Program-made: the position numbers and the translations under genes | Shown: in pieces, positions 26,665-34,150 of the stretch | Numbering within the stretch: the stretch's first letter is position 1 | Layout of the letters: the number at the start of each line of letters is the position of its first letter | Assembly (NCBI RefSeq): GCF_031455195.1 | Contig: NZ_JAVDSH010000001.1 | Coordinates: 310,001 to 374,000, forward strand | DNA: 64,000 nucleotides | From: Arthrobacter nitroguajacolicus_D | Lineage (GTDB): Bacteria > Actinomycetota > Actinomycetes > Actinomycetales > Micrococcaceae | Direction of reading: 5' to 3' | Notes under the pieces: generated by a model | What the model was told of the DNA's origin: nothing | What the model saw: only the letters and a program-made list of their open reading frames with translations | Databases searched by the model: none

Positions 26665-27558
26665 ATGACTTCGAACTTGGCTGCGGTCAGCTACGGCGTG
26701 AACTTGACCCCCGAATCCCTCGACAACGTCCGGCACGCATTGGCCGGTGCCGGCGTCGCAGTGTCGTCGGAATCACACTCCGCGGATGAGCGCTTTGCAG
26801 TTCACACGGCGGAGCTCACACCTGCCACGGACGCGGCTCCGGACCTCGCCGGCGTTCGGCGCAAGGTAGCTGAGGCAGCACGCCCCGGAGTGGATACAGC
26901 CATTGTTCCCGAAGGGCTCCGGCAGGCCGCGCGCAAGCTCCTCATCATGGATGTCGACTCCACCTTGATCCAACAGGAAGTCATCGAGCTCCTGGCCGCG
27001 CACGCCGGCAAGCGGGAAGAAGTCGCTGCCGTCACCGAGGCGGCCATGCGGGGCGAACTCGACTTCGCCCAGAGCCTCCACGCCCGCGTTGCCGTACTCG
27101 CCGGGCTGCCGGCCGCCGTCGTCGATTCCGTCCGGGAAGAGGTTCGCCTCAGCCTCGGTGCCGGAGAACTGGTAGCAGCGTTCAAGGCGGCCGGCCACAC
27201 TGTGGCCGTGGTGTCAGGTGGGTTCAACCAGATCCTGGGACCGATTGCGGAAGGGTTGGGCCTGGATTATTGGATCGCCAACGAGCTGGAAATTGTCGAC
27301 GGCGCATTGACCGGCAAGGTACTCGGTGCCGTTATTGATCGTGCTGCCAAGGAGAAGTACCTGCGCGAATGGGCGGCTGCGGAGGGCATCAGCCTGGAGC
27401 ACACCATTGCCGTGGGTGATGGTGCCAACGATCTGGACATGCTGGGTGCGGCCGGGATTGGCATTGCCTTCAATGCCAAGCCGGCTGTCCGTGCCGTTGC
27501 GGACGCCGCCGTCAACATGCCCTATCTGGATGCCGTCAGGCACATCGCCAACGTCTAG
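26665..27558 (+). CDS. serB: Phosphoserine phosphatase
   Basis: A 297-residue HAD-superfamily phosphatase for the last step of serine synthesis. Motif I is DVDSTL with nucleophile D96 and acid D98, motif II is VVSGGFNQI, motif III has the Lys of AAKEKYL, and motif IV is GDGANDLDML. The N-terminal about 85 residues form the ACT-like or divergent regulatory part seen in actinobacterial SerB, here poorly conserved. The ATG has a G-rich stretch upstream. Monocistronic in appearance; the AT-rich intergenic region follows. Confidence 0.93.
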   Translation: MTSNLAAVSYGVNLTPESLDNVRHALAGAGVAVSSESHSADERFAVHTAELTPATDAAPDLAGVRRKVAEAARPGVDTAIVPEGLRQAARKLLIMDVDSTLIQQEVIELLAAHAGKREEVAAVTEAAMRGELDFAQSLHARVAVLAGLPAAVVDSVREEVRLSLGAGELVAAFKAAGHTVAVVSGGFNQILGPIAEGLGLDYWIANELEIVDGALTGKVLGAVIDRAAKEKYLREWAAAEGISLEHTIAVGDGANDLDMLGAAGIGIAFNAKPAVRAVADAAVNMPYLDAVRHIANV

Positions 27559-27630
27559 CCAGGCGTATTCCTCCCGGGCTTCTGTCCTAATGTGCCATGT
27601 CCCCGAAAGCGCATAAGTGGGGCTGCATCG

Positions 27631-27673
27631 TATTTCGTGACGGTAAATTATCGGTTATTTATCGAATTGTCAT
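27631..27673 (+). repeat. 43-bp intergenic repeat, copy A
   Basis: Starts TATTTCGTGACGG and ends TTATTTATCGAATTGTCAT. It matches copy B at 30148-30190 in 31 of 43 positions with no gap: identical 13-bp left block, 12-bp variable spacer and a conserved right block. The two blocks contain TGAC and GTCA in inverted orientation, so it looks like a quasi-palindromic protein site. It lies about 100 bp upstream of the roadblock gene, in a clearly AT-rich region for this genome. Confidence 0.65.
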
Positions 27674-27771
27674 TCAATTGCTTTATATGGCATGCAGAAA
27701 TATGCCTGGACATTTTCGTGTGTGAGGATGGGAACTTCAAAAGGTAATCCGTTATGCATTAGCGGTCCGGG

Positions 27772-28422
27772 ATGAAGGAAGTGCAGGAGCAGGCGGTGGA
27801 CCGTTCAGGGCGCACATGGAAATGGTGGAAACGCCATGACGGTCTGGATACGGCGGAATTGATGTATCTTTCCGCCGAAGAAACTCTGACACCCCTTCAT
27901 GAAATCCTCGAGGTGGAACCCCACGGTGCCCAGCCCGCCGCTACGGAGGTGTTTGAGCCTGTATTTTCCAGCGGAACGCCTCTCTATCAGGAGACCCGAA
28001 CCATCTACTTCACGGATTCCGGCCATGACGAAACAGAACAGGAAGAATCCATTATGAGCTCACTTGACGACGCCATAAAGCAACTGCTGTCCATAGAGGG
28101 CGCTACGGGTGCGGCCATCGTTGACTACTCAAGCGGGATGGCCCTGGCACAGGGCGGAAATCCCGGCTTCGACCTCGGAGTGGCCGCAGCTGGTAACTCC
28201 AACGTGGTCAGTTCCAAGCTGCGCACCATGGCGGACCTGAAGCTCGACAGCAACATCGAAGACATCCTCATCACCCTGGGTACCCAGTACCATCTGATCA
28301 ACGTCCTGAACTCCGAAGGATCCAAAGGCCTCTTCGTGTATTTGGTGCTCGATCGCACCTACGCGAACCTGGCCCTGGCACGCCACAAGCTCAGCAGCAT
28401 CTCCAAGGGCGTCAGCATCTAG
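27772..28422 (+). CDS. Roadblock/LC7-domain protein with N-terminal extension
   Basis: A 216-codon frame. Residues 95-216 form a Roadblock/LC7 domain (MSSLDDAIKQLLSIEGA, AAIVDYSSGMALAQGG, VYLVLDR), a fold that binds or regulates small GTPases and forms dimers in bacteria. Residues 1-94 have no family I recognise; they start with a Trp/Lys-rich WKWWKRHDG segment and contain acidic stretches. An internal ATG at 28054 with AGGAAG upstream would give a conventional 122-residue roadblock protein, so two products or two genes without an intervening stop are possible. No GTPase gene is adjacent. A terminator follows; the convergent gene is the orphan ABC ATPase. Confidence 0.75.
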   Translation: MKEVQEQAVDRSGRTWKWWKRHDGLDTAELMYLSAEETLTPLHEILEVEPHGAQPAATEVFEPVFSSGTPLYQETRTIYFTDSGHDETEQEESIMSSLDDAIKQLLSIEGATGAAIVDYSSGMALAQGGNPGFDLGVAAAGNSNVVSSKLRTMADLKLDSNIEDILITLGTQYHLINVLNSEGSKGLFVYLVLDRTYANLALARHKLSSISKGVSI

Positions 28423-28439
28423 GTCCTGCGTTTTCACGG

Positions 28440-28470
28440 AAAAGGACGGCCGCACCGCGACCGTCCTTTT
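28440..28470. terminator. Terminator after roadblock gene
   Basis: AAAAGGACGG and CCGTCCTTTT flank an 11-nt loop, with TTTTC on the right and AAAA on the left. It can serve both the roadblock gene and the convergent ABC ATPase gene. Confidence 0.8.
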
Positions 28471-28505
28471 CTTCGTCAGCAACGACCGTCGAGAAGCAGC
28501 TGGGG

Positions 28506-30005
28506 TCAGGTCCTCACCCGCCGCGCATCTCCGGTGCCTGACTCAAACTTCACGCCCAACATGTGATGGACCAGGACGTCCTCGTTCGTGTTGGCATTGG
28601 CCTCGATGGTGACGAGCTCCCCATCGCGCATCACCCCAATCCGGTGGCACCAGCTAACCAACTCCGACAAGTCCGACGACAATAGGATGATCGCAACGCC
28701 GAGCTCGCTAAGTTCGTTGAGCATCCTGTAAACGACTTCCTTGGCACCGATGTCGATGCCGCGACTGGGATGGCTGAGAATCAGCACATCACACCCGGCA
28801 GTCATCCATTTGGCCAGCTGTACCTTCTGCCGGTCACCTCCGGAAAGTGTGTTCAAGGCGCCATGGATGTTTGTGGTGTTGATGCGCATGCGGCGAACCA
28901 CCTCAACCACGCTCCGCAACGCGGCGATCTCGTCCTCCAGGCCTCCGGTTGCTGCGCGCCCGTGCTGAAGCCCCTCCGTGATGCTCGCGTCGGGCGCCGA
29001 CGATTCGGCCGTGTCTGACAAATAGCCGATTTTCAGTCTCGACGCGTCCTGGGTCCCGCGGATCTCAACGCGCTCACCCTGCACGCGGATCTCGCCGGAC
29101 GTGCTCGGATGAACGCCAACCAGGGCCTCGATCAGCTGGTAGACGCCTGAGCGATGTGTTCCCACCAAGCCAAAGAACTCCCCTTTGGAGACGTCAAAGG
29201 ACACTCCCCGAACAGCGTCACCCACGCTGAGGTCCACCACGCGCAAAGCCTCTTCTGCGTTGGTCCGGTCGGCGGGCCTGGCATTGCCTTCGAGCCGGTG
29301 TTGAAGCAGCAGGAACGCTAGCTCGTCGACGTCGGTCTGGCTGGCTTCCAGCACTTTGTGGACCCTTCCGTCCCTCAGTATGGCGATGCGGTGGGCGATG
29401 GAGCGGACCTCATCCAGGCGATGCGTGATGTAGATAATCGCACGGCCCTGCCTGGTCAGCATGCGCAGTACCTGATGCAGGACCGCAACATCGTGATCCG
29501 GAAGTGAAGCGGCAACCTCATCCATGATGACCAGTTGGGCTTCTTCGGCAACCATCCTGAGAACTTCCACGAGCGCCTGCTCGGCCCGGATCAGGGTGCC
29601 CACCTTGGCGTCCGGATCCATGGTGACACCTATGTCACGGATCAGTTCAGCTGCGCGGCCGCGGAGTTCCTCATGGGGCCTGCCGGCCTGGAAAGTACCG
29701 CGAAAGATTGCCTTCGCGATGGTCAGGTCCGGATCCAGCCGGAAGTTCTGAGGGATGAGCCCGACGCCGCAGGCTCGCGCTTCCTCTGTCGATTCGGGCC
29801 GATACTTCTCCCCCGCCAACATGATGTGGCCGGCATGGTGCTGATGGGATCCTGCCAGGACGCCCATGAGCGTTGTTTTTCCGGCACCGTTGGTCCCAAT
29901 CATGCCGAGAATTTCGCCGCGATTCAGCGAAAGGCTGACGCCCTTGAGGATTTGCCGTTGTTCATAGGACGCATGGATGTCATCTGCATGCAGTAATAAG
30001 TCCAA
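28506..30005 (-). CDS. Orphan tandem sugar-type ABC ATPase with one degenerate ATP site
   Basis: A 499-residue double ABC ATPase of the RbsA/MglA/XylG class. First half: Walker A GTNGAGKTT and Walker B VIMDEV are intact, but the signature has become LIRAEQ. Second half: signature LSGGDRQK is intact, but Walker A reads GTHRSGVYQ and Walker B reads LILSHPSRG, losing Lys and the Asp-Glu pair. One composite site (first Walker A/B with second signature) is thus complete and the other is dead. The TTG at 30005 is chosen for the AGGAG 6 bp upstream; family alignment begins just after it. No permease or binding protein is adjacent, which is unusual. Function unknown. Confidence 0.78.
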   Translation of the reverse strand: MDLLLHADDIHASYEQRQILKGVSLSLNRGEILGMIGTNGAGKTTLMGVLAGSHQHHAGHIMLAGEKYRPESTEEARACGVGLIPQNFRLDPDLTIAKAIFRGTFQAGRPHEELRGRAAELIRDIGVTMDPDAKVGTLIRAEQALVEVLRMVAEEAQLVIMDEVAASLPDHDVAVLHQVLRMLTRQGRAIIYITHRLDEVRSIAHRIAILRDGRVHKVLEASQTDVDELAFLLLQHRLEGNARPADRTNAEEALRVVDLSVGDAVRGVSFDVSKGEFFGLVGTHRSGVYQLIEALVGVHPSTSGEIRVQGERVEIRGTQDASRLKIGYLSDTAESSAPDASITEGLQHGRAATGGLEDEIAALRSVVEVVRRMRINTTNIHGALNTLSGGDRQKVQLAKWMTAGCDVLILSHPSRGIDIGAKEVVYRMLNELSELGVAIILLSSDLSELVSWCHRIGVMRDGELVTIEANANTNEDVLVHHMLGVKFESGTGDARRVRT

Positions 30006-30147
30006 AGAAACTCCTGTATGAGCCGCAACCTGTGAGTCGAGCGGTTTTGGGCGTGCGCATTGATGATGGGCCAGAAAGGTGGCACCTTGCAGAGTCAATC
30101 AGACGGGAGGGGTAAATGCAAAAGTAGAAACAAGAAACACTTGCCGC

Positions 30148-30190
30148 TATTTCGTGACGGAATTCTGATCAATATTTATGCAATTGTCAT
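30148..30190 (+). repeat. 43-bp intergenic repeat, copy B
   Basis: Starts TATTTCGTGACGG and ends TATTTATGCAATTGTCAT, the second copy of the element at 27631-27673 in the same genomic orientation. It lies about 145 bp upstream of the ABC ATPase start when read on the minus strand, in a 277-bp intergenic region that holds nothing else except the hairpin at 30231-30265. Confidence 0.65.
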
Positions 30191-30230
30191 CAGGCAGAGT
30201 TTCTTCCCGCAAGCAGCTGCGGAGTTAAAG

Positions 30231-30265
30231 CGGAACGGCCCGGGACAATGTCCCGGGCCGTTCCG
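30231..30265. terminator. Perfect 16-bp GC-rich hairpin
   Basis: CGGAACGGCCCGGGAC, loop AAT, and its exact complement. It follows the stop of the minus-strand SDR gene by 17 bp and probably terminates it; the U-run is poor. Confidence 0.65.
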
Positions 30266-30282
30266 TGTGAAGCGGTGTACTG

Positions 30283-31035
30283 CTACTCGGCTGACTTGCT
30301 GAAGTAGTCCGAGCCTCCGACGTACTCAGTGTGTCCCGATTCGACGTCGGCGGTAACCATTTTGGCGACCTCGGCCGCGAACTCCTGCACGGAGTAGAGC
30401 TTTCCGGCTTCGGCGCGGCGAGCTTCGATGGCGCCCGGGTTGGAGCGGTCCAGCAGGGTGGCCGTCACTGTTCCTTCGATCATGTCACCTGAAACGACCA
30501 CCAAGGAGATGCCCTTGTCTGCCAGGTTCGGCAGGAGGGCACGCAGGGCGTCCTCGCCGGCGCGCTTGCTCTTGGCGACGGGTTCGTATTCGGGCATGGT
30601 GGGCACGGTCTCCACAAAGTGGGCCTGATGGCTGGTCACGAAGACGACGCGCGAGCCCTCCGGCATCAGCGGCACGGCGGCGTTGAGCATGTTGACCTGG
30701 GCGTCGCGGTTCAGTTTGAGCGCGTACCCTTCCTCCATGCCGGACTCCATGCCGCCCGAAGCGTTGAGCACCAGGACGTCCAGCGAGCCGAACTCCTCCA
30801 TGGCCGTGCTGGCCAGTGCGTGTACGCCTTCGTCAGTGGTGAGGTCCGCTCCTACAGCGGCCGCGCGGCCGCCCGCTGCCTGGATGTCAGCTACAACCTT
30901 GTTGGCGCGAGGTGCCTTTTGGCGGTAGTTGACGACGACGGCGGCACCCTCGCCGGCGAGGATCTTGGCAACTTCCGCGCCGATTCCACGGGATGACCCC
31001 GTGACGATCGCGGTCTTGTTATCCAGCGTTCCCAT
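30283..31035 (-). CDS. SDR family oxidoreductase
   Basis: A 250-residue classical-size short-chain dehydrogenase with cofactor motif TGSSRGIG (12-19), ADLT, and LVLNASGG in place of the usual NNAG. The catalytic region reads VTSHQAHF followed by EYEPVAKSK, so the Tyr is followed by Lys at +5 and +7 instead of the canonical +4. It may be a divergent reductase or enoyl reductase-like protein. It begins 108 bp downstream of fabG stop, on the same strand, and may be in its operon. AAAAGGAGCACG precedes the ATG. Confidence 0.83.
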   Translation of the reverse strand: MGTLDNKTAIVTGSSRGIGAEVAKILAGEGAAVVVNYRQKAPRANKVVADIQAAGGRAAAVGADLTTDEGVHALASTAMEEFGSLDVLVLNASGGMESGMEEGYALKLNRDAQVNMLNAAVPLMPEGSRVVFVTSHQAHFVETVPTMPEYEPVAKSKRAGEDALRALLPNLADKGISLVVVSGDMIEGTVTATLLDRSNPGAIEARRAEAGKLYSVQEFAAEVAKMVTADVESGHTEYVGGSDYFSKSAE

Positions 31036-31143
31036 TCGTGCTCCTTTTGTTCACTTCATCCAAATTCCGTGGGCTCGGATTCCATCTTGCCAGTGGCAAG
31101 GACCAAATCCTTTGTCGTCCCCGGACAAAAACAGTCCTGCAGG

Positions 31144-31869
31144 CTAGTGGCCCATTCCCAGTCCGCCGTCGACCGGGATGACAGCGCCGGAGATGTAGGC
31201 GGCTTCGTCGCTGGCTACCCAGCGAACGACGTCGGCTACTTCGGATGCCTCCGCGAAGCGACCGGCCGGAACGTTGGCCAGATACGACTTCTGTGTTTCT
31301 TCGGGCAGTTCGGCAGTCATGTCCGTGTTGATGAATCCCGGAGCCACTACGTTCGCCGTGATCCCGCGGCTGCCGAGTTCACGGGTCAGTGACCGCGCGA
31401 TGCCCACCATGCCGGCTTTGGAGGCGGAGTAGTTAATCTGGCCAGGTGCACCGTAGAGCCCGGACACCGACGAAATAAGGACCACGCGGCCTTTCCGCAG
31501 CCGGATCATGCCCTTGGACGCCCGCTTGATGACGCGGAATGCGCCCGTGAGGTTTGTGTCCAGGACCGACGTGAAGTCCTCCTCGCTCATGCGGAGCAGA
31601 AGGGTGTCCTTGGTGATCCCGGCATTCGCCACCAGGACCTCCACGGGACCGTGGGCTTCCTCGACGATCTTGAATGCAGCATCGATCGACGCCTCATCGG
31701 TCACATCGGCTTTGACGCCCAGGATTCCTTCAGGCAGTTCTGTTTCACTGCGGTAGGTGACGGCGACCTTGTCACCGTTGGCGAGGAACGATTCCGCGAT
31801 GGCCAGGCCGATGCCGCGGTTGCCGCCGGTGATGAGGACGCTGCGGGGGGCAGATACTGCTTCAGACAT
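31144..31869 (-). CDS. fabG: 3-oxoacyl-[ACP] reductase
   Basis: A 241-residue SDR with TGGNRGIG (14-21), NAGITKD, catalytic Ser in LISSVSG, YSASK (Tyr/Lys) and the C-terminal SGAVIPVDGGLGMGH. It closely follows actinobacterial FabG/MabA and should reduce 3-oxoacyl-ACP with NADPH in fatty-acid elongation. The ATG at 31869 has GGAG 9 bp upstream; the open frame beyond it is non-coding. It is divergent from the DUF3099 gene. Confidence 0.93.
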   Translation of the reverse strand: MSEAVSAPRSVLITGGNRGIGLAIAESFLANGDKVAVTYRSETELPEGILGVKADVTDEASIDAAFKIVEEAHGPVEVLVANAGITKDTLLLRMSEEDFTSVLDTNLTGAFRVIKRASKGMIRLRKGRVVLISSVSGLYGAPGQINYSASKAGMVGIARSLTRELGSRGITANVVAPGFINTDMTAELPEETQKSYLANVPAGRFAEASEVADVVRWVASDEAAYISGAVIPVDGGLGMGH

Positions 31870-32041
31870 ACATGTGCTCCAGGTTCCGCGGCATTCGGTG
31901 CCGCTGCGACAGGGATTTTCCTTTGTTGATCTTATCCGCCGTGCGCAGCAACCGGCGGGCAACAAGGGCCGTCCGCGGTTTGGGCCGCTACCGGCTTGGT
32001 GAGAGAATTGGAAGAGGCCTTTGGAGCGTGATGATTCAACT

Positions 32042-32521
32042 GTGACCACAGGAAGCAGTCCCCTACAGCAAGTGCCCGGAGACCCGGACGCTGTTTCCGG
32101 TGACCCCGAAGTCCACAGCATCACCGATGCGGCAGCTGCCCACTCCGAGGACATGCGTCAGCGCATGATCAAGTATGCGATCGCCATGGGCATCCGCATG
32201 GTCTGCATCATCTTGATCTTCGTCGTGGACGGTTGGTTCAAGATCATCGCGATCGCGGGTGCTGTCTTCCTTCCCTGGATTGCGGTGGTCATCGCCAACG
32301 GCAGCGACAAGGCCGAGGACCACAGCGAATCCCTGCTGGATTACGTGGCAGTACCGGAAATCGAAAAACCGTCCCAACCTGCGGAGGATGAATCCGCGGA
32401 CACGCCAACCGTGCTCCAAGGCGAACTGGTGGATGACGAACCATCGGCCAGCCCTGCGGAACACACCCGTGGCCAAGCAAGCGAGGCCGGGAAATCCGGC
32501 GATGAACAGGCGACTTCATGA
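32042..32521 (+). CDS. DUF3099 family membrane protein
   Basis: A 159-residue protein of unknown function found throughout actinobacteria. The conserved core is VHSITDAAAAHSEDMRQRM followed by two hydrophobic helices (about residues 50-85), then a hydrophilic, acidic C-terminal tail. The start is uncertain: GTG 32042 is used; a TTG at 32021 has AGAGG close upstream and would add seven residues. It overlaps the next small gene by 4 bp (ATGA) and heads a run of four tightly packed genes (small Cys protein, SURF1, YbaK). Confidence 0.8.
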   Translation: MTTGSSPLQQVPGDPDAVSGDPEVHSITDAAAAHSEDMRQRMIKYAIAMGIRMVCIILIFVVDGWFKIIAIAGAVFLPWIAVVIANGSDKAEDHSESLLDYVAVPEIEKPSQPAEDESADTPTVLQGELVDDEPSASPAEHTRGQASEAGKSGDEQATS

Positions 32522-32793
32522 ATATCTTTAGCCTCGGCAACCCCGGCCTTTCAGGCCAGGAATCCCGGCAGGCCGCGGGGCCGGTGACATGCTCACGGAA
32601 GGGTTGCCGGGCCGGCGCCGAGTGGCAGCTTCTATGGAACAACCCACGCATCCATACAGCAGAGCGGCGGAAAGTGTGGCTCTCCTGCGGCGACCACCGG
32701 GAGTGGCTGGAGGACTACCTTCAAACCCGGGGCCTCTGGAAGGAAAGCGTGCCGTTCGTGGCCGACGAGGACCCTGCGAACGAGGCCGGCTGA
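32518..32793 (+). CDS. Small conserved Cys/His protein (unknown function)
   Basis: A 91-residue protein conserved in actinobacteria next to SURF1. It carries CSRKGC and a later LSCGDHREWL, so three cysteines and a histidine could form a small metal site, together with the LLWNNPRIHT block. Similar proteins have been labelled acetone carboxylase in databases, which the size and motifs do not support. The ATG overlaps the DUF3099 stop and the stop abuts the SURF1 ATG with no gap, indicating tight co-expression. Confidence 0.78.
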   Translation: MNIFSLGNPGLSGQESRQAAGPVTCSRKGCRAGAEWQLLWNNPRIHTAERRKVWLSCGDHREWLEDYLQTRGLWKESVPFVADEDPANEAG

Positions 32794-33660
32794 ATGTACC
32801 GTTTCCTTTTCTCCAGCAAATGGCTGGGGTACTTTGTCCTGGCCGTGATCTTCGCCACCGCGTGCGTTTTCCTGGGCCGCTGGCAGATGGACCGCCGGGC
32901 CGAGACTCTTGCAGAGATCAACCGCGTGGTCAGCAATTATTCAGCGACCCCCATCCCTTTTACGGAAATCAGCGACCAGTTCCACACCCTGGACCCAGAA
33001 CGGGAATGGACGCAGGTCCAGCTGCGGGGCAGCTACGACCTGGACGGCCAGCGTGTTGTACGTAACCGTCCGCTGAACGGCCAGCCGGGCTACGACGTCG
33101 TGGTTCCCTTCCGGCTCACCACCGGCGAGTCGGTGGTCATTGACCGCGGCTGGTTGCCGATCGGCAACAACACTCCAGGCCGCCCCGATGTAGTGCCAGC
33201 CCCTCCGGCGGGCGAAGTGACCGTAGTGGCCCGACTGAAACCTGCCGAGCCGAAGCTTGACCGCGGTGCCGTGGATGGGCAACTCGCTTCAATCGACCTT
33301 GCCAGCTTCGCCAAAGAATTGCCCTACCCCATCGCCACCGGAGCGTACGGGCAGTTGGCCAGCGAGGATCCCGCGGTGCAACCGATGCCCACCCCGTTCC
33401 CGAAGCCGGCCACGGAAGAGGGCACGCACCTTTCCTACTCCCTGCAGTGGTTCGCTTTCGGTGTGCTGATGTTCATCGGTTTCGGCTACGCCGCACGGCA
33501 GCAGGCCCGCAACGCGGCCATTGACGCGGAAGAAGAAGAGGACGAAGGGATCATTGCTGCCGGCGGGACACCCAAGCCCCGGACCCCCGCGGTGCGCAAG
33601 AACAAGCGGCCCACGTCCGAAGAAGAGGAAGACGCGATCCTTGATGCCCAAGGCTACTGA
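32794..33660 (+). CDS. SURF1 family protein (cytochrome oxidase assembly)
   Basis: A 288-residue membrane protein that helps assemble heme-copper cytochrome oxidase. Topology is typical: an N-terminal transmembrane helix ending CVFLGRWQMDRR (about 8-35), an extracytoplasmic domain with GSYD and VVIDRGWLP-type motifs (about 108-118), and a C-terminal helix YSLQWFAFGVLMFIGFGY. A charged cytoplasmic tail of about 55 residues is longer than in many homologues. Its ATG follows the preceding stop directly. It relates functionally to ctaA and ctaB at 48.7 and 54.3 kb. Confidence 0.92.
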   Translation: MYRFLFSSKWLGYFVLAVIFATACVFLGRWQMDRRAETLAEINRVVSNYSATPIPFTEISDQFHTLDPEREWTQVQLRGSYDLDGQRVVRNRPLNGQPGYDVVVPFRLTTGESVVIDRGWLPIGNNTPGRPDVVPAPPAGEVTVVARLKPAEPKLDRGAVDGQLASIDLASFAKELPYPIATGAYGQLASEDPAVQPMPTPFPKPATEEGTHLSYSLQWFAFGVLMFIGFGYAARQQARNAAIDAEEEEDEGIIAAGGTPKPRTPAVRKNKRPTSEEEEDAILDAQGY

Positions 33661-34128
33661 ATGATTCCGGATCCTGTACTGAACGTAAAGTCAGCCCTGA
33701 CTGCCGCCGGAGTTTCGGACACGGTGCAAATCTTTGAGGACAAGGTTCCGACGGCGGCCGCAGCTGCGTCGGTCCTGGGGTGCGAGGTCGCCGCGATCAC
33801 CAACAGCCTGATCTTCGAGCTCGACGGCGCTCCCCTGCTCATCCTTGCCAGCGGTGCCGCACGAGTCGATACAACGCTGGTGGCAGATCAGCTGGGAACC
33901 GGAAGGATCCGCCGGGCATCGCCGGACTTCGTACTGGAACACACCGGCCAGGAAGTAGGAGGTGTAGCCCCAGTGGGCCACCCTAAGAAACTCCGAACCA
34001 TCCTGGACACTTCGCTGCGGGAATACCCACTGCTCTGGGCAGGAGCCGGAGACCACAACTCCATGTTCTCCATCAGCTACGAAGAGCTGGCGCGCATCAC
34101 CGACGCCGAACCTTTACAGGTCCGCTAG
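33661..34128 (+). CDS. YbaK/EbsC family aminoacyl-tRNA deacylase
   Basis: A 155-residue protein of the YbaK/ProX editing family, which hydrolyses misacylated tRNAs in trans. The core TNSLIFELDGAPLLILASGAAR and the VGGVAPVGHP motif are diagnostic. Cytoplasmic. Its ATG follows the SURF1 stop without a gap, so it is the last of the DUF3099 operon. It meets the ABC-F gene tail to tail, 22 bp apart, without a clear hairpin. Confidence 0.9.
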   Translation: MIPDPVLNVKSALTAAGVSDTVQIFEDKVPTAAAAASVLGCEVAAITNSLIFELDGAPLLILASGAARVDTTLVADQLGTGRIRRASPDFVLEHTGQEVGGVAPVGHPKKLRTILDTSLREYPLLWAGAGDHNSMFSISYEELARITDAEPLQVR

Positions 34129-34150
34129 GCCGCGGACGGCCAAGCGGGGC

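Noticed and set aside
27601..27770. AT-rich region before the roadblock gene considered as a riboswitch
   Set aside because: No known aptamer core or stable multi-stem fold is evident by eye; the repeated 43-bp element explains the conserved part better.
30231..30265. Perfect 16-bp hairpin considered as an attachment or recombination site
   Set aside because: Position right after an SDR stop fits a terminator, and there is no integrase or second copy in the window.
32021..32041. TTG start for DUF3099 seven codons upstream
   Set aside because: Not excluded, but the conserved core begins far downstream and the GTG at 32042 gives a normal N-terminus; kept only as an alternative.
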